Origin: Bacillus thuringiensis
Lineage (GTDB): Bacteria; Bacillota; Bacilli; Bacillales; Bacillaceae_G
NCBI RefSeq assembly: GCF_022095615.2
Contig: NZ_CP155559.1
Coordinates: forward strand, 1,671,501 to 1,735,500
Reading direction: 5' to 3'
DNA: 64,000 bases
In this document: piece after piece, positions 1 through 10,263 of the stretch
How the letters are laid out: the number at the start of each line of letters is the position of its first letter
Position numbering within the stretch: position 1 is the stretch's first letter
The notes under the pieces: generated by a model
The model's input: only the letters and a program-made list of their open reading frames with translations
Told to the model about the DNA's origin: nothing
Database searches by the model: none
Program-made: the position numbers and the translations under genes

Positions 1-996
1 TTACTTGCAGCGAATATATTCCAACCAGGTACTGGCGTTGATATGAGTAATTTACAGCAAAGTGATATTTCTTCTTATAAACAAACAGCAGATGCAACAG
101 AGAAGAAAGGCTTTGCAGAAACGATTGTTCATATTGTACCGAAAAATATATTTGAGTCTATTACACAAGGTGACTTATTACCGATTATATTCTTCTCAGT
201 ACTATTCGGTTTAGGAGTTGCAGCAATCGGTGAAAAGGGAAAGCCTGTTTTTAACTTTTTTGAAGGTGTACTCGAAGCGATGTTTTGGGTTACAAATCAA
301 GTGATGAAATTCGCACCATTTGGTGTATTCGCATTAATTGCTGTTACGGTTGCAAAATTTGGTGTAGCAACACTACTTCCTTTAGGAAAACTAGTGCTAG
401 CTGTATACGTAACTGTTATACTATTCGTTGTGATTGTATTAGGTATTAATGCACGAATGGTTGGCGTAAACATTTTTACATTAATGAAAATTTTAAAAGA
501 AGAACTTATTCTTTCATTTACGACAGCAAGTTCAGAAGCTGTTTTACCTAATATAATGAGAAAGATGGAAGAGTTCGGTTGTCCAAAGGCAGTTGCCTCT
601 TTCGTAATTCCGACAGGTTATACATTTAACTTGACTGGATCAGCTATTTATCAAGCGTTAGCGGCATTGTTCGTTGCACAAATGTACGGTGTTCACATGT
701 CACTGACGGAGCAAATAACGCTATTATTCGTTCTCATGTTAACATCCAAAGGTATGGCGGGAGTTCCGGGGGCATCATTCGTTGTTGTATTAGCAACGTT
801 AGGATCAATGGGATTACCGCTAGAAGGCATCGCATTGATTGCGGGAATTGACCGCATTTTAGATATGATTCGCTCAGCTGTCAATGTATTAGGAAATGCA
901 TTAGCGGCCATTGTTATGTCGAAGTGGGAAGGCGAATTCGATGACGAGAAAGCAAAACAATATGTAGAAACAGTCAAAGAAACAAAAGCAGCATAA
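1..996 (+). CDS. Dicarboxylate/amino-acid:cation symporter (DAACS family), 5' truncated
   Basis: The reading frame is open from base 1, so the N-terminal part of the gene lies outside the window; 331 codons remain. The protein is a chain of hydrophobic helices typical of the GltP/DctA family of proton- or sodium-coupled glutamate, aspartate and C4-dicarboxylate importers. It includes a serine-rich re-entrant hairpin (FTTASSEAVLP), a TGSAIYQ-type segment and GVPGASFVVV near the end, all family hallmarks. It lies 24 nt upstream of aspA, and together with the malic enzyme this suggests import of aspartate or another C4 acid for catabolism. Substrate choice cannot be read from the sequence. The internal ATG at 43 is not the real start. 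Confidence 0.88.
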   Translation, partial: LLAANIFQPGTGVDMSNLQQSDISSYKQTADATEKKGFAETIVHIVPKNIFESITQGDLLPIIFFSVLFGLGVAAIGEKGKPVFNFFEGVLEAMFWVTNQVMKFAPFGVFALIAVTVAKFGVATLLPLGKLVLAVYVTVILFVVIVLGINARMVGVNIFTLMKILKEELILSFTTASSEAVLPNIMRKMEEFGCPKAVASFVIPTGYTFNLTGSAIYQALAALFVAQMYGVHMSLTEQITLLFVLMLTSKGMAGVPGASFVVVLATLGSMGLPLEGIALIAGIDRILDMIRSAVNVLGNALAAIVMSKWEGEFDDEKAKQYVETVKETKAA

Positions 997-1020
997 GAAA
1001 TCGTTAAGGAGTGAATAATC

Positions 1021-2460
1021 ATGGCAACATTAACTGAAGTTAAAAATGGCGTTCGAATTGAAAAAGATTTTTTAGGTGAAAAAGAAGTACCAAACTATGC
1101 ATACTACGGCGTACAAACAATGCGTGCGGTTGAAAACTTCCCAATTACAGGATACAAAATCCATGAAGGTTTAATTAGAGCGTTCGCAATTGTAAAAAAA
1201 GCTGCAGCGCTTGCTAATACAGATGTAGGAAGATTGGAGTTGGACAAGGGCGGCGCGATCGCAGAAGCTGCTCAAGAAATTCTTGATGGAAAGTGGCATG
1301 ATCATTTCATCGTGGATCCAATCCAAGGCGGAGCAGGTACTTCAATGAACATGAATGCAAATGAAGTCATGGCCAATCGTGCTCTTGAATTATTAGGAAT
1401 GGAAAAAGGAGACTATCATTATATTAGTCCAAATAGTCATGTAAACATGGCGCAATCAACAAACGATGCATTCCCAACGGCAATTCATATCGCAACATTA
1501 AACGCATTAGAAGGTTTATTACAAACGATGGGCTATATGCACGATGTATTTGAATTAAAAGCAGATCAGTTCGATCATGTTATTAAAATGGGTCGTACAC
1601 ATTTACAAGACGCTGTGCCAATTCGTCTTGGACAAGAATTTAAAGCGTACTCTCGCGTACTTGAACGTGATATGAAACGAATTCAGCAATCACGTCAACA
1701 CTTATATGAAGTAAATATGGGAGCAACTGCAGTCGGTACAGGCTTAAATGCGGATCCAGAATATATTGAAGCAGTTGTAAAACATTTAGCTACAATTAGT
1801 GAACTACCACTTGTTGGTGCAGAAGATTTAGTAGATGCAACGCAAAATACGGATGCATACACTGAAGTATCTGCAGCACTTAAAGTGTGTATGATGAATA
1901 TGTCTAAAATTGCAAATGACCTTCGCTTAATGGCATCAGGTCCACGTGTTGGCTTAGCGGAAATTATGCTACCTGCTCGTCAACCAGGTTCATCTATTAT
2001 GCCAGGGAAAGTAAACCCTGTTATGCCAGAAGTAATTAATCAAATTGCGTTCCAAGTAATTGGTAACGACCATACAATTTGCCTTGCTTCAGAAGCAGGA
2101 CAATTAGAATTAAACGTTATGGAACCAGTACTTGTTTTCAACTTACTTCAATCAATTAGCATTATGAATAATGGTTTCCGTGCCTTTACAGATAATTGCT
2201 TAAAAGGAATTGAAGCGAATGAAGATCGCTTAAAAGAGTATGTTGAGAAAAGTGTAGGAATTATTACAGCCGTGAACCCTCATATCGGTTATGAAGCAGC
2301 AGCTCGCGTTGCGAAAGAAGCAATCGCAACAGGGCAATCCGTTCGAGAACTTTGTGTGAAAAATGGTGTATTATCACAAGAAGATTTAGAGTTAATTCTA
2401 GATCCATTCGAAATGACACACCCAGGGATTGCAGGAGCAACTCTTTTAAAGAAAAATTAA
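1021..2460 (+). CDS. aspA: Aspartate ammonia-lyase (aspartase)
   Basis: Aspartase reversibly converts L-aspartate to fumarate and ammonia. The 479-residue length is normal for the fumarase/aspartase superfamily. The signature GSSIMPGKVNP sits at about residues 322-332, and HVNMAQSTNDAFPTA and GRTHLQDAVP give the other conserved regions. A ribosome binding site (TAAGGAG) precedes the ATG. The gene follows a C4-dicarboxylate/amino-acid symporter and precedes NAD-malic enzyme, so the three genes make a plausible route from imported aspartate to fumarate, malate (via fumarase elsewhere) and pyruvate. A terminator closes the transcript just after the stop. Confidence 0.95.
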   Translation: MATLTEVKNGVRIEKDFLGEKEVPNYAYYGVQTMRAVENFPITGYKIHEGLIRAFAIVKKAAALANTDVGRLELDKGGAIAEAAQEILDGKWHDHFIVDPIQGGAGTSMNMNANEVMANRALELLGMEKGDYHYISPNSHVNMAQSTNDAFPTAIHIATLNALEGLLQTMGYMHDVFELKADQFDHVIKMGRTHLQDAVPIRLGQEFKAYSRVLERDMKRIQQSRQHLYEVNMGATAVGTGLNADPEYIEAVVKHLATISELPLVGAEDLVDATQNTDAYTEVSAALKVCMMNMSKIANDLRLMASGPRVGLAEIMLPARQPGSSIMPGKVNPVMPEVINQIAFQVIGNDHTICLASEAGQLELNVMEPVLVFNLLQSISIMNNGFRAFTDNCLKGIEANEDRLKEYVEKSVGIITAVNPHIGYEAAARVAKEAIATGQSVRELCVKNGVLSQEDLELILDPFEMTHPGIAGATLLKKN

Positions 2461-2462
2461 CA

Positions 2463-2492
2463 AAAGAGGGGGGACAAGCCCCTCTTTTTTGT
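2463..2492 (+). terminator. Rho-independent terminator after aspA
   Basis: A stem of AGAGGGG and CCCCTCT with a short loop is followed directly by a run of T. It separates the symporter/aspA unit from the malic enzyme gene. Confidence 0.85.
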
Positions 2493-2535
2493 TTACAATA
2501 TAGAAATGCTATATATGAATAGAGGTAGGGATGTT

Positions 2536-4248
2536 ATGAGTAAGTTTACAGTAGCTTCTAATGGTTCATTAGAAACGACATTAAGAGGAGTAGAAGTATT
2601 ATCAACACCACTTTTAAATAAAGGGGTCGCTTTCACGCAAGAAGAGAGAGAAGAATTAGGTTTAAAAGGGTTATTACCGCCAGCAGTTTTAACATTAGAA
2701 GAACAAGCACGCCGAGCATACGAGCAATTTTGTTCTCAGCCGGATGATTTATTAAAGAATGTATACTTAACAGCATTGCATGATCGAAATGAAGTATTAT
2801 TTTATCGTATATTAACAAATCATTTACGTGAAATGTTACCAATTGTATATACACCAACAGTCGGTGTAGCGATTCAAAGATATAGTCATGAATATCGTAA
2901 ACCACGTGGTGTGTATTTATCAATTAACGATTCGTCAGGTATTGAAGAAGCATTTGCGAATATCGGTGCAACAGCAGAAAATATTGATTTAGTCGTTGTA
3001 ACAGATGGAGAAGGCATACTTGGAATTGGTGACTGGGGCGTTGGTGGTATTAACATCGCCATCGGAAAATTAGCTGTTTATACGGCTGCGGTTGGAATCG
3101 ATCCTAGTCGTGTATTACCGGTAATTCTAGACGTAGGTACAAATCGTGAAGAACTATTAAACAACCCATTTTATATTGGAAACCGTCACCCTCGTATAAC
3201 TGGTGAAGCTTACGATGAGTTTATTGATACGTTTGTACAAGCGGTAAATAAGCAATTCCCGAAAGCACTATTACATTGGGAAGACTTTAGTTCTCGAAAT
3301 GCACGAAAAATTTTAGATAAATATCGTCATGATATTTGTACATTTAATGATGATATTCAAGGTACAGGTGCAGTTTCACTTGCGGCTGTGTTATCGGCAG
3401 TGAAAGTTTCGGGTGTACCGCTAAGTGAACACCGCGTTGTTGTGTTTGGTGCTGGGACGGCTGGAATCGGTATCGCGGATCAAGTTAGAGATGCAATGGT
3501 CCGCGTAGGCGTATCAGAAGAAGAATCATATAAGCGTTTCTGGTGTATTGATCGTAACGGGTTAGTTACAGATAATATGGAAGATCTTCTTGATTTCCAA
3601 ATTCCATATGCAAGAAGAGAATCGGAAGTAAGTGAGTGGAAACAAAATGATGTGATCGGACTTGCTGAAGTTGTGAAGCATGTAAAACCGACAATTTTAA
3701 TCGGTACATCAACTGTTGCAGGAGCATTCAAAGAAGAGATTATTAAAGAAATGGCTTCTCATGTAGAAAGACCAATTATTTTACCAATGTCGAATCCGAC
3801 GCCACTTGCTGAAGCAAAACCGGCTGATTTAATTGAGTGGACAGAAGGAAGAGCGTTAGTTGCAACAGGAAGTCCATTTGAACCGGTTACGTATAACGGT
3901 GTAACGTATGTGATTGGACAATCGAATAATGCACTTATTTTCCCGGGACTTGGTCTTGGAACAATTGTCGTACGTGCAAGCGTCATGACGGATGGAATGT
4001 TTGCAGCAGCTGCTGAAGCAGTTGCAAGCATGGTAGATACAAGTCAGCCAGGAGCACCTATTTTGCCAGAAGTTGAAGAGTTACGTAATATCTCGGAAAT
4101 GGTTGCAATTGAAGTAGCGAAAGTTGCTGTTGCAGAAGGTGTTGCTAGAGAGAACTTAAGTGATAACGATATCAAGATTGCAGTGAAGGAAGCAATCTGG
4201 GAGCCAGAGTATCGCCAAATAAAAGCGGTAGATAAGGTTAGAATATAG
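2536..4248 (+). CDS. maeA: NAD-dependent malic enzyme
   Basis: This enzyme oxidatively decarboxylates malate to pyruvate using NAD. I chose ATG 2536 ([10 protein letters not shown]) because GAGGTAGGG lies 5 nt upstream; an in-frame ATG at 2506 has no ribosome site. The product is 570 residues, the long SfcA/MaeA class. The N-terminal malic domain carries [16 protein letters not shown] and the YTPTVG motif, [11 protein letters not shown] marks the metal/malate site, and the Rossmann domain has [13 protein letters not shown] at about residue 305. It lies between aspA and a sensor kinase pair, which fits C4-acid use. A perfect terminator follows. Confidence 0.94.
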   Translation: MSKFTVASNGSLETTLRGVEVLSTPLLNKGVAFTQEEREELGLKGLLPPAVLTLEEQARRAYEQFCSQPDDLLKNVYLTALHDRNEVLFYRILTNHLREMLPIVYTPTVGVAIQRYSHEYRKPRGVYLSINDSSGIEEAFANIGATAENIDLVVVTDGEGILGIGDWGVGGINIAIGKLAVYTAAVGIDPSRVLPVILDVGTNREELLNNPFYIGNRHPRITGEAYDEFIDTFVQAVNKQFPKALLHWEDFSSRNARKILDKYRHDICTFNDDIQGTGAVSLAAVLSAVKVSGVPLSEHRVVVFGAGTAGIGIADQVRDAMVRVGVSEEESYKRFWCIDRNGLVTDNMEDLLDFQIPYARRESEVSEWKQNDVIGLAEVVKHVKPTILIGTSTVAGAFKEEIIKEMASHVERPIILPMSNPTPLAEAKPADLIEWTEGRALVATGSPFEPVTYNGVTYVIGQSNNALIFPGLGLGTIVVRASVMTDGMFAAAAEAVASMVDTSQPGAPILPEVEELRNISEMVAIEVAKVAVAEGVARENLSDNDIKIAVKEAIWEPEYRQIKAVDKVRI

Positions 4249-4252
4249 AAAT

Positions 4253-4285
4253 AAAGCCCGTTTATTATAATAAACGGGCTTTCAC
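4253..4285 (+). terminator. Terminator after malic enzyme gene
   Basis: AAAGCCCGTTTATT pairs perfectly with its downstream complement around a 2-nt centre (the folded loop will be larger). It ends in TTTC rather than a long T run, so termination may be partial and the kinase gene could be read from upstream. Confidence 0.7.
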
Positions 4286-4321
4286 TTTTACTACTGACAA
4301 AAAGTATAGGAAGTGGCACCT

Positions 4322-5611
4322 TTGAATTGGAATCAGTTATGGAAGAAAGATATATCCCTTTTAATTATATTAATGGTTGTTGTTCCGATTGCTGGAGAGC
4401 TTAATTTTCATCCTTTTAACGATACGTTTCGCGTTAGCTTTGGGACACCGCTTTTCTTCTTTTTATTATTATTTTTAAGAAGAATACCAGCAGCTGCTGC
4501 AGGTGTTCTTGTCGGAATATGTGTCGTTTTATTCCGCGTATGTCTGGACTGGATTATGCAAGGTTCATTTCATATGACAGAATCATTTTATTTGCGCTAT
4601 CCTGTGTTCTTTTATTATTTTATTTATGGAAGTCTTTTTTCGCTTTGTAGGGTGAATAAGTTTCATCAGAATCCAATTGTTATTGGTTGCCTTGGGATTA
4701 CAATTGAAATGATCGCAAGTATGTCAGAACTAGCGATATATCATATGGTAGTGCTCGGTACAACAATAACAATTTCTGAAGTGAATAAGTTAATTATTAT
4801 TGCTATTTTTCGTAGTTTCTTTGCACTCGGTTTTTTAAATATGATGAATTTATATGAAACGAAATTAAAAGAATCACAAGTTCGAAAAGAAAATGAAAAA
4901 ATGTTAATGCACTTGTCCAATTTATATGTAGAATCTGTTCATTTGAAAAAAACGTTACAAAATGCAGAATTGATTACACAAGAAGCATATCAACTATATC
5001 GAAACTTACAAGCGAACGATGATTCCAGTAGTAAAACAGCATTGAAAATAGCAGGAGAAGTGCACGAAATAAAAAAGGATAATCAAAGAATTTTTGCAGG
5101 ATTATCTAAACTGTTATTAGATAAAAATGTGGCTGAGTATGTAGAAGGACATGAGCTTACAGAAATGATTGTAAGAATAAATGAAAAGTATGCTGAAATG
5201 CTAGAGAAAGATATACGTTTTTCTAAACATATAGAAGGTGAACACGCTGCATATCCCGTGTATACAGTCTTATCAATTTTTAATAACTTAGTTGCCAATG
5301 CAGTGGAAGCAATTGAAAATAGAGGTCTCATAAATATTAAGTTATATAAACGGGATCAACATGTAATCTTTGAAGTAATTGACGATGGCCCTGGTATTGC
5401 ACAAAAGTATAAGGAATTAGTATTTAAGCCTGGGTTTACTTCAAAGTATGATCAAACGGGAACACCGTCCACAGGTATTGGACTTTCTTACATACACGAA
5501 ATGGTAACAGAGCTCGGCGGAGAAGTAAGATTAGAAGACAATGAAACTGGAAAAGGGTGTAAGTTTATCGTTTGTTTACCGGAGTATAGTTTAAAGCGGG
5601 AAGGGGAATAG
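4322..5611 (+). CDS. Membrane sensor histidine kinase, GlnK (YcbA)-like
   Basis: This is a membrane kinase expected to phosphorylate the regulator encoded 2 nt downstream. About six hydrophobic segments fill residues 10-180 with no large extracellular domain, so it probably senses its ligand in or near the membrane. A coiled segment (residues 185-240) holds the probable phospho-accepting His in VHEIKKDNQRI, followed by an HATPase_c domain with N box (NNLVANAVEAI), G1 (DDGPGIA) and G2 (STGIGLS). The likely start is TTG 4322, since AGGAAGTGG sits 5-6 nt upstream; GTG 4313 overlaps that ribosome site. Family and order match B. subtilis GlnK-GlnL, which responds to glutamine. Here the C4-acid neighbours suggest aspartate or malate as signal, which is inference. 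Confidence 0.82.
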   Translation: MNWNQLWKKDISLLIILMVVVPIAGELNFHPFNDTFRVSFGTPLFFFLLLFLRRIPAAAAGVLVGICVVLFRVCLDWIMQGSFHMTESFYLRYPVFFYYFIYGSLFSLCRVNKFHQNPIVIGCLGITIEMIASMSELAIYHMVVLGTTITISEVNKLIIIAIFRSFFALGFLNMMNLYETKLKESQVRKENEKMLMHLSNLYVESVHLKKTLQNAELITQEAYQLYRNLQANDDSSSKTALKIAGEVHEIKKDNQRIFAGLSKLLLDKNVAEYVEGHELTEMIVRINEKYAEMLEKDIRFSKHIEGEHAAYPVYTVLSIFNNLVANAVEAIENRGLINIKLYKRDQHVIFEVIDDGPGIAQKYKELVFKPGFTSKYDQTGTPSTGIGLSYIHEMVTELGGEVRLEDNETGKGCKFIVCLPEYSLKREGE

Positions 5612-5613
5612 GT

Positions 5614-6546
5614 TTGTTTTATTATATTGTAGATGATGATGAAGTTTTCCGTTCAATGCTTTCGCACATTATTGAGGATGGCGATCTTGGGGAAGTAATT
5701 GGAGAATCGGAAGATGGAGCGTTTATTGAAGCAGAACAGTTAAATTATAAAAAAGTAGATATTTTATTTATTGATTTACTCATGCCAATGAGAGACGGCA
5801 TTGAAACAGTTCGCCATATAGCGCCTTCATTCAATGGGAAAATTATTATGATTTCCCAAGTTGAATCGAAACAGCTCATTGGTGAGGCGTATACACTTGG
5901 TGTGGAGTATTATATTACGAAACCACTAAACAAAATTGAAGTTGAATCTGTCGTACGAAAAGTAATGGAACGGATTCGCTTGGAGCGTTCCATACATGAT
6001 ATTCAAAAATCATTGAATAACGTGTTTCAGTGGGAGCAACCGCAAATGCGCAATGAACCGGTGCAAGAAGCAAAAAAGATAGCAGATTCCGGACGCTTCT
6101 TACTATCAGAGCTAGGTATTGCGGGAGAGAACGGAAGTAAAGATTTACTTAGTATGCTGGAATATTTATATGGACAAGAAAAGGCGCAAACATTTGAATT
6201 TGGATTTCCGGCATTAAAAGATATTTTTCACCAAATAACATTAAAAAAATTAAATCATATAGCTTCGGATGCAGATATAGATAAGGAAAGAAAAGCATCT
6301 GAACAACGTGTAAGAAGAGCGATTTATCAATCATTGAATCATTTAGCCTCCCTCGGACTAACAGACTTTTCAAATCCGAAATTTGAAAGCTATGCTCCAA
6401 AATTTTTTGATTTCACTGTAGTTAGAAAACGGATGACAGAAATGACGAAGGATGAAGTAGCAACTTCTGGCCACATACGAATTAATACGAAAAAATTTAT
6501 TCAAGTGTTGTATTTTGAGGCGAAACGGTTGATGGAGATAGAGTGA
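5614..6546 (+). CDS. Response regulator with YcbB (GlnL)-type output domain
   Basis: An N-terminal receiver domain (residues 1-120) has the acidic pocket DDD at 7-9, the phospho-acceptor Asp54 in IDLLMP and the conserved lysine in YYITKPLNK. The C-terminal half (about 165-300) is the YcbB-type DNA-binding output domain of B. subtilis GlnL rather than an OmpR, NarL or LytTR domain. Translation starts at TTG, 2 nt after the kinase stop, with GGGAAGGGGAATAGG as ribosome site, so the two are translationally coupled. Likely targets are the adjacent symporter/aspA/malic enzyme genes; this is inferred from position only. Confidence 0.82.
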   Translation: MFYYIVDDDEVFRSMLSHIIEDGDLGEVIGESEDGAFIEAEQLNYKKVDILFIDLLMPMRDGIETVRHIAPSFNGKIIMISQVESKQLIGEAYTLGVEYYITKPLNKIEVESVVRKVMERIRLERSIHDIQKSLNNVFQWEQPQMRNEPVQEAKKIADSGRFLLSELGIAGENGSKDLLSMLEYLYGQEKAQTFEFGFPALKDIFHQITLKKLNHIASDADIDKERKASEQRVRRAIYQSLNHLASLGLTDFSNPKFESYAPKFFDFTVVRKRMTEMTKDEVATSGHIRINTKKFIQVLYFEAKRLMEIE

Positions 6547-6577
6547 AAAGATGCTTATAAATAAGCATCTTTTTTTG
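6547..6577 (+). terminator. Terminator after the two-component operon
   Basis: AAAGATGCTTAT and ATAAGCATCTTT form a tight hairpin followed by seven T residues, directly after the response regulator stop. Confidence 0.88.
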
Positions 6578-6663
6578 TTAAATCAACATTTTATATTTTC
6601 TCGTGAAGCATGTAAAATGTTAAGTAAGAGAAAATGGTTTTACATTAAGGAAGTGTCAAAACA

Positions 6664-9600
6664 ATGAGTTTTACATTAAATAAATCGATTATTAAAGAAG
6701 TATGCGGAGAAACCTCATATAAAAGAGGCGAAGCTTATTATAAAGCAAATAAAGTAATCGTGAATCATTATGATGAAACGAAAGAAATTTGTGAGGCGAC
6801 GGTAAAAGGGAATGAAGATTTTCATGTTACAGTAGAAAAAGCTCAAAAAGGAGATGTAGTTGCGAGATGTAGTTGTCCTTCGTTAGCGTCTTTTCAAACG
6901 TACTGTCAACATGTTGCAGCCGTACTAATACAAATAAATTGTAATCAGCAAACGGGTGGGATGACCTCTGCTAGTAGTGAAAATATGAGCGGGAATGATC
7001 AATTAACGAATGGGATGTTTCAGTTGTTTGCAGACAAACCACTGAGGCCAAAAAGTAAACAACACCGTTTTGATACACGTGAAATATTAGATGTTGCTTT
7101 TATATGTTCACCAGTGGCTACGAAAAGTGGTGGGGCCCTTCTTGGAATTCAGTTAAAACTTGCGAAAACATATTTTATAAATCATATTAGAGAATTTCTT
7201 TCTAAAGTGGAGAAGAGAGAGACTTTTCATTGTTCCAATGAATTTACATACACGCCAGATGTACACAGTTTTAAACAAGAAACGGACGCGATTATACAAC
7301 AACTCATTAAAATATATCATAACGAAAAAATGTATGAAGATGCATTAGAAGTACATGCGAAACAAGACGAAAGTATGATATTTATACCGCCAGCTTCGTG
7401 GAAAGATATGCTTTCTTCACTTTCTAAAGTTGGGTATGTACAGCTGAAACAAAATGAACAACTGTTTCATGGCTTACAAATTTCAAAAGGTTTATTGCCA
7501 TTACATTTTGAGTTTACGAAAGGCAATAATGGCGGGTTTACACTTCATATAGACGGCTTAAATCGTGTTCAAGTTATGGAAATGTATAACAACGCTCTTT
7601 ACGATGGGAAATTATATCATTTACCGATGGAGGATTGTATGCGACTTATTGAATTACAAAAGATGATGAGTCGCTCAAATAGCAATCAGTTTTATATTCC
7701 TGAAAATAAGATGGAACATTTCGTAGCGAAAGTTGTGCCTGGGTTAATGAAACTTGGTACGGTACGCATTGATGAAGTAATATCAGATCGTGTTGAAACG
7801 CCTTCGCTAAAAGCAAAATTGTATTTAGATCGAGTGAAAAATCGTTTGTTAGCTGGTCTCGAATTCCATTACGGCAACGTCGTGATTAGTCCACTAGAAG
7901 AAGACGGGCAGCCGTCTGTTTTTAATCGTGATGAGAAAAAGGAAAAAGAGATTTTAGAAATTATGAGTGAAAGTGCCTTCGCCAAAACAGAAGGCGGTTA
8001 CTTTATACATAATGAAGAGGCTGAGTATAACTTTTTATATCACGTCGTTCCAACGTTAAAAGGCTTAGTTGATATTTATGCGACGACAGCAATTAAATTA
8101 CGCATTCATAAAGGGGATACAGCCCCTCTTATTAGGGTAAGAAGAAAAGAAAGAATTGATTGGTTGTCATTTCGTTTTGATATAAAAGGAATACCGGAAG
8201 CGGAAATTAAAGGTGTATTAGTCGCTCTTGAAGAGAAACGCAAATATTACCGATTAGCGAATGGTTCTTTATTATCACTAGAGAGCAAAGAGTTTAATGA
8301 AATTAATCAGTTTGTAAAAGAATCGGGTATTCGAAAAGAATTTTTACATGGGGAAGAAGTGAATGTTCCACTTATTCGGAGTGTGAAATGGATGAACGGA
8401 CTTCACGAAGGTAATGTTTTAAGTTTAGATGAGTCTGTTCAAGAGTTAGTTGGAAACATTCAAAATCCGAAAAAATTAAAGTTTACGGTGCCGCAAACTT
8501 TACATGCTGTAATGAGAGAGTATCAAGTATACGGATTCGAGTGGATGAAAACACTCGCCTATTACCGTTTTGGCGGTATTTTAGCAGACGATATGGGACT
8601 TGGGAAAACGCTGCAAAGTATTGCTTATATAGATTCTGTGTTGCCGGAAATTCGAGAAAAGGAACTACCTATATTAGTTGTTTCTCCATCGTCTCTAGTT
8701 TATAACTGGTTAAGCGAGTTGAAAAAATTTGCCCCACATATTAAAGCAGTTATTGCAGATGGAAATCAAGCAGAAAGACGGAAAATCTTAAAAGATATAG
8801 CGGAATTTGATGTTGTGATTACGTCATATCCATTACTGAGAAGAGATATAAGATTGTATGCGAGGCCATTTCATACACTATTTCTTGATGAAGCACAGGC
8901 TTTTAAAAACCCTACAACGCAAACTGCAAGGGCAGTGAAAACAATTCAAGCTGAATATCGTTTCGGGCTAACGGGAACGCCTGTAGAAAATTCATTAGAA
9001 GAGCTATGGTCTATCTTCCATGTTGTCTTCCCAGAATTATTACCAGGAAGAAAAGAGTTCGGTGATCTAAGGCGTGAAGATATTGCGAAGCGGGTCAAAC
9101 CATTTGTATTAAGAAGGTTAAAAGGGGATGTATTAAATGAGTTGCCAGATAAAATAGAACATCTACAATCATCGGAGTTGTTACCAGATCAAAAGAGATT
9201 GTATGCTGCGTATTTAGCGAAATTAAGGGAAGAAACGTTAAAACATTTAGACAAAGATACGTTACGCAAAAATAAAATTAGAGTTTTAGCGGGATTAACA
9301 AGATTACGCCAAATTTGTTGTCACCCTGCTTTGTTTGTTGATGATTATAAGGGCAGTTCAGCTAAATTTGAACAACTGTTAGAGATTTTAGAGGAATGTA
9401 GAAGTACAGGGAAGAGAATTCTTATCTTTTCTCAATTCACGAAGATGCTTTCCATTATTGGTCGTGAGTTAAATCGTCAAGCAATTCCATACTTTTACTT
9501 AGATGGGAGTACACCTTCGCAGGAGCGTGTAGAGCTATGCAATCGATTTAATGAAGGGGAAGGGGATCTATTCCTTATTTCTTTAAAAGCTGGAGGTACG

Positions 9601-9870
9601 GGCCTTAACTTGACGGGTGCCGATACGGTTATATTATACGATTTATGGTGGAATCCAGCAGTTGAACAACAAGCAGCTGATAGAGCATATCGAATGGGAC
9701 AAAAAAATACGGTACAAGTTATTAAGCTAGTGGCTCACGGAACAATTGAGGAAAAAATGCATGAACTGCAAGAGAGTAAGAAAAATTTAATCGCTGAAGT
9801 GATTGAGCCTGGAGACGAGAAATTATCATCAATCACGGAGGAAGAAATTCGAGATATTTTAATGATTTAA
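6664..9870 (+). CDS. SNF2-family helicase with N-terminal SWIM zinc finger
   Basis: The 1068-residue protein carries a SWIM zinc-binding motif at about residues 69-83 (CSC...CQH), a long middle region (about 120-560) of bacterial SNF2-associated type, then a two-lobed SWI2/SNF2 ATPase. Motif I is DDMGLGKT near residue 645, the Walker B box is DEAQ near 742, motif III is LTGTP, and lobe 2 has SLKAGGTGLNLTGADTVI and a QAADRAYRMGQ motif VI. Bacterial relatives (RapA- and YwqA-like) act as ATP-driven translocases on DNA or RNA polymerase; the exact role is unknown. AAGGAAGTG precedes the ATG. It is monocistronic, with terminators on both sides. Confidence 0.9.
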   Translation: MSFTLNKSIIKEVCGETSYKRGEAYYKANKVIVNHYDETKEICEATVKGNEDFHVTVEKAQKGDVVARCSCPSLASFQTYCQHVAAVLIQINCNQQTGGMTSASSENMSGNDQLTNGMFQLFADKPLRPKSKQHRFDTREILDVAFICSPVATKSGGALLGIQLKLAKTYFINHIREFLSKVEKRETFHCSNEFTYTPDVHSFKQETDAIIQQLIKIYHNEKMYEDALEVHAKQDESMIFIPPASWKDMLSSLSKVGYVQLKQNEQLFHGLQISKGLLPLHFEFTKGNNGGFTLHIDGLNRVQVMEMYNNALYDGKLYHLPMEDCMRLIELQKMMSRSNSNQFYIPENKMEHFVAKVVPGLMKLGTVRIDEVISDRVETPSLKAKLYLDRVKNRLLAGLEFHYGNVVISPLEEDGQPSVFNRDEKKEKEILEIMSESAFAKTEGGYFIHNEEAEYNFLYHVVPTLKGLVDIYATTAIKLRIHKGDTAPLIRVRRKERIDWLSFRFDIKGIPEAEIKGVLVALEEKRKYYRLANGSLLSLESKEFNEINQFVKESGIRKEFLHGEEVNVPLIRSVKWMNGLHEGNVLSLDESVQELVGNIQNPKKLKFTVPQTLHAVMREYQVYGFEWMKTLAYYRFGGILADDMGLGKTLQSIAYIDSVLPEIREKELPILVVSPSSLVYNWLSELKKFAPHIKAVIADGNQAERRKILKDIAEFDVVITSYPLLRRDIRLYARPFHTLFLDEAQAFKNPTTQTARAVKTIQAEYRFGLTGTPVENSLEELWSIFHVVFPELLPGRKEFGDLRREDIAKRVKPFVLRRLKGDVLNELPDKIEHLQSSELLPDQKRLYAAYLAKLREETLKHLDKDTLRKNKIRVLAGLTRLRQICCHPALFVDDYKGSSAKFEQLLEILEECRSTGKRILIFSQFTKMLSIIGRELNRQAIPYFYLDGSTPSQERVELCNRFNEGEGDLFLISLKAGGTGLNLTGADTVILYDLWWNPAVEQQAADRAYRMGQKNTVQVIKLVAHGTIEEKMHELQESKKNLIAEVIEPGDEKLSSITEEEIRDILMI

Positions 9871-9873
9871 TAT

Positions 9874-9915
9874 GAAAAAGCTATGCTTTCAAATTTATGA
9901 GAGCATAGCTTTTTG
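9874..9915 (+). terminator. Terminator after SNF2 helicase gene
   Basis: AAAAGCTATGCT pairs with AGCATAGCTTTT around an 11-15 nt loop and continues into a T run. Confidence 0.85.
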
Positions 9916-9970
9916 TTGTAATAATAATATTTTATTTTGAACAAAGTAAAGAAATAAGACACTATTTATT

Positions 9971-10105
9971 TTACTTCTTTGTACCTTTACTTTTGTATGG
10001 TTTTGCAGCTGCCTTTTTCTTTGCACTTGATTGCCAACGATTCCATCCTTTACTTCCTGTACCTTGTCCTACACCTTTTTTCGGTTTTGCTTTCGTTTTG
10101 CTCAT
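9971..10105 (-). CDS. Small basic protein, DUF3934-like (44 aa)
   Basis: A 44-residue frame begins MSKTKAKPKKGVGQGTGS and ends GTKK. It is extremely basic (14 Lys, 1 Arg, no acidic residues) with a central KGWNRWQ. GGAGTG lies 7 nt upstream of the ATG, a good ribosome site. I recognise the pattern as the DUF3934 family of Bacillus small proteins, function unknown. The charge suggests nucleic-acid or ribosome binding, which is inference. It is convergent with the SNF2 gene and separated from it by that gene's terminator. Confidence 0.72.
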   Translation of the reverse strand: MSKTKAKPKKGVGQGTGSKGWNRWQSSAKKKAAAKPYKSKGTKK

Positions 10106-10263
10106 ATGATCACTCCATTATATAAAAAATCTGATTTGATAATAGTCAATGATTTAGAAAATACTCTTTATAAATGACTATGTTTGCTTTAAGTAAAAAA
10201 AACTGCTTGAATGCTATAGTATATCATGAATTTGCAAGTAAGCTGAAAGGAATTACAAAGAAA

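Noticed and set aside
4313..4324. GTG 4313 as start of the sensor kinase
   Set aside because: It overlaps the only ribosome site (AGGAAGTGG); TTG 4322 has proper spacing.
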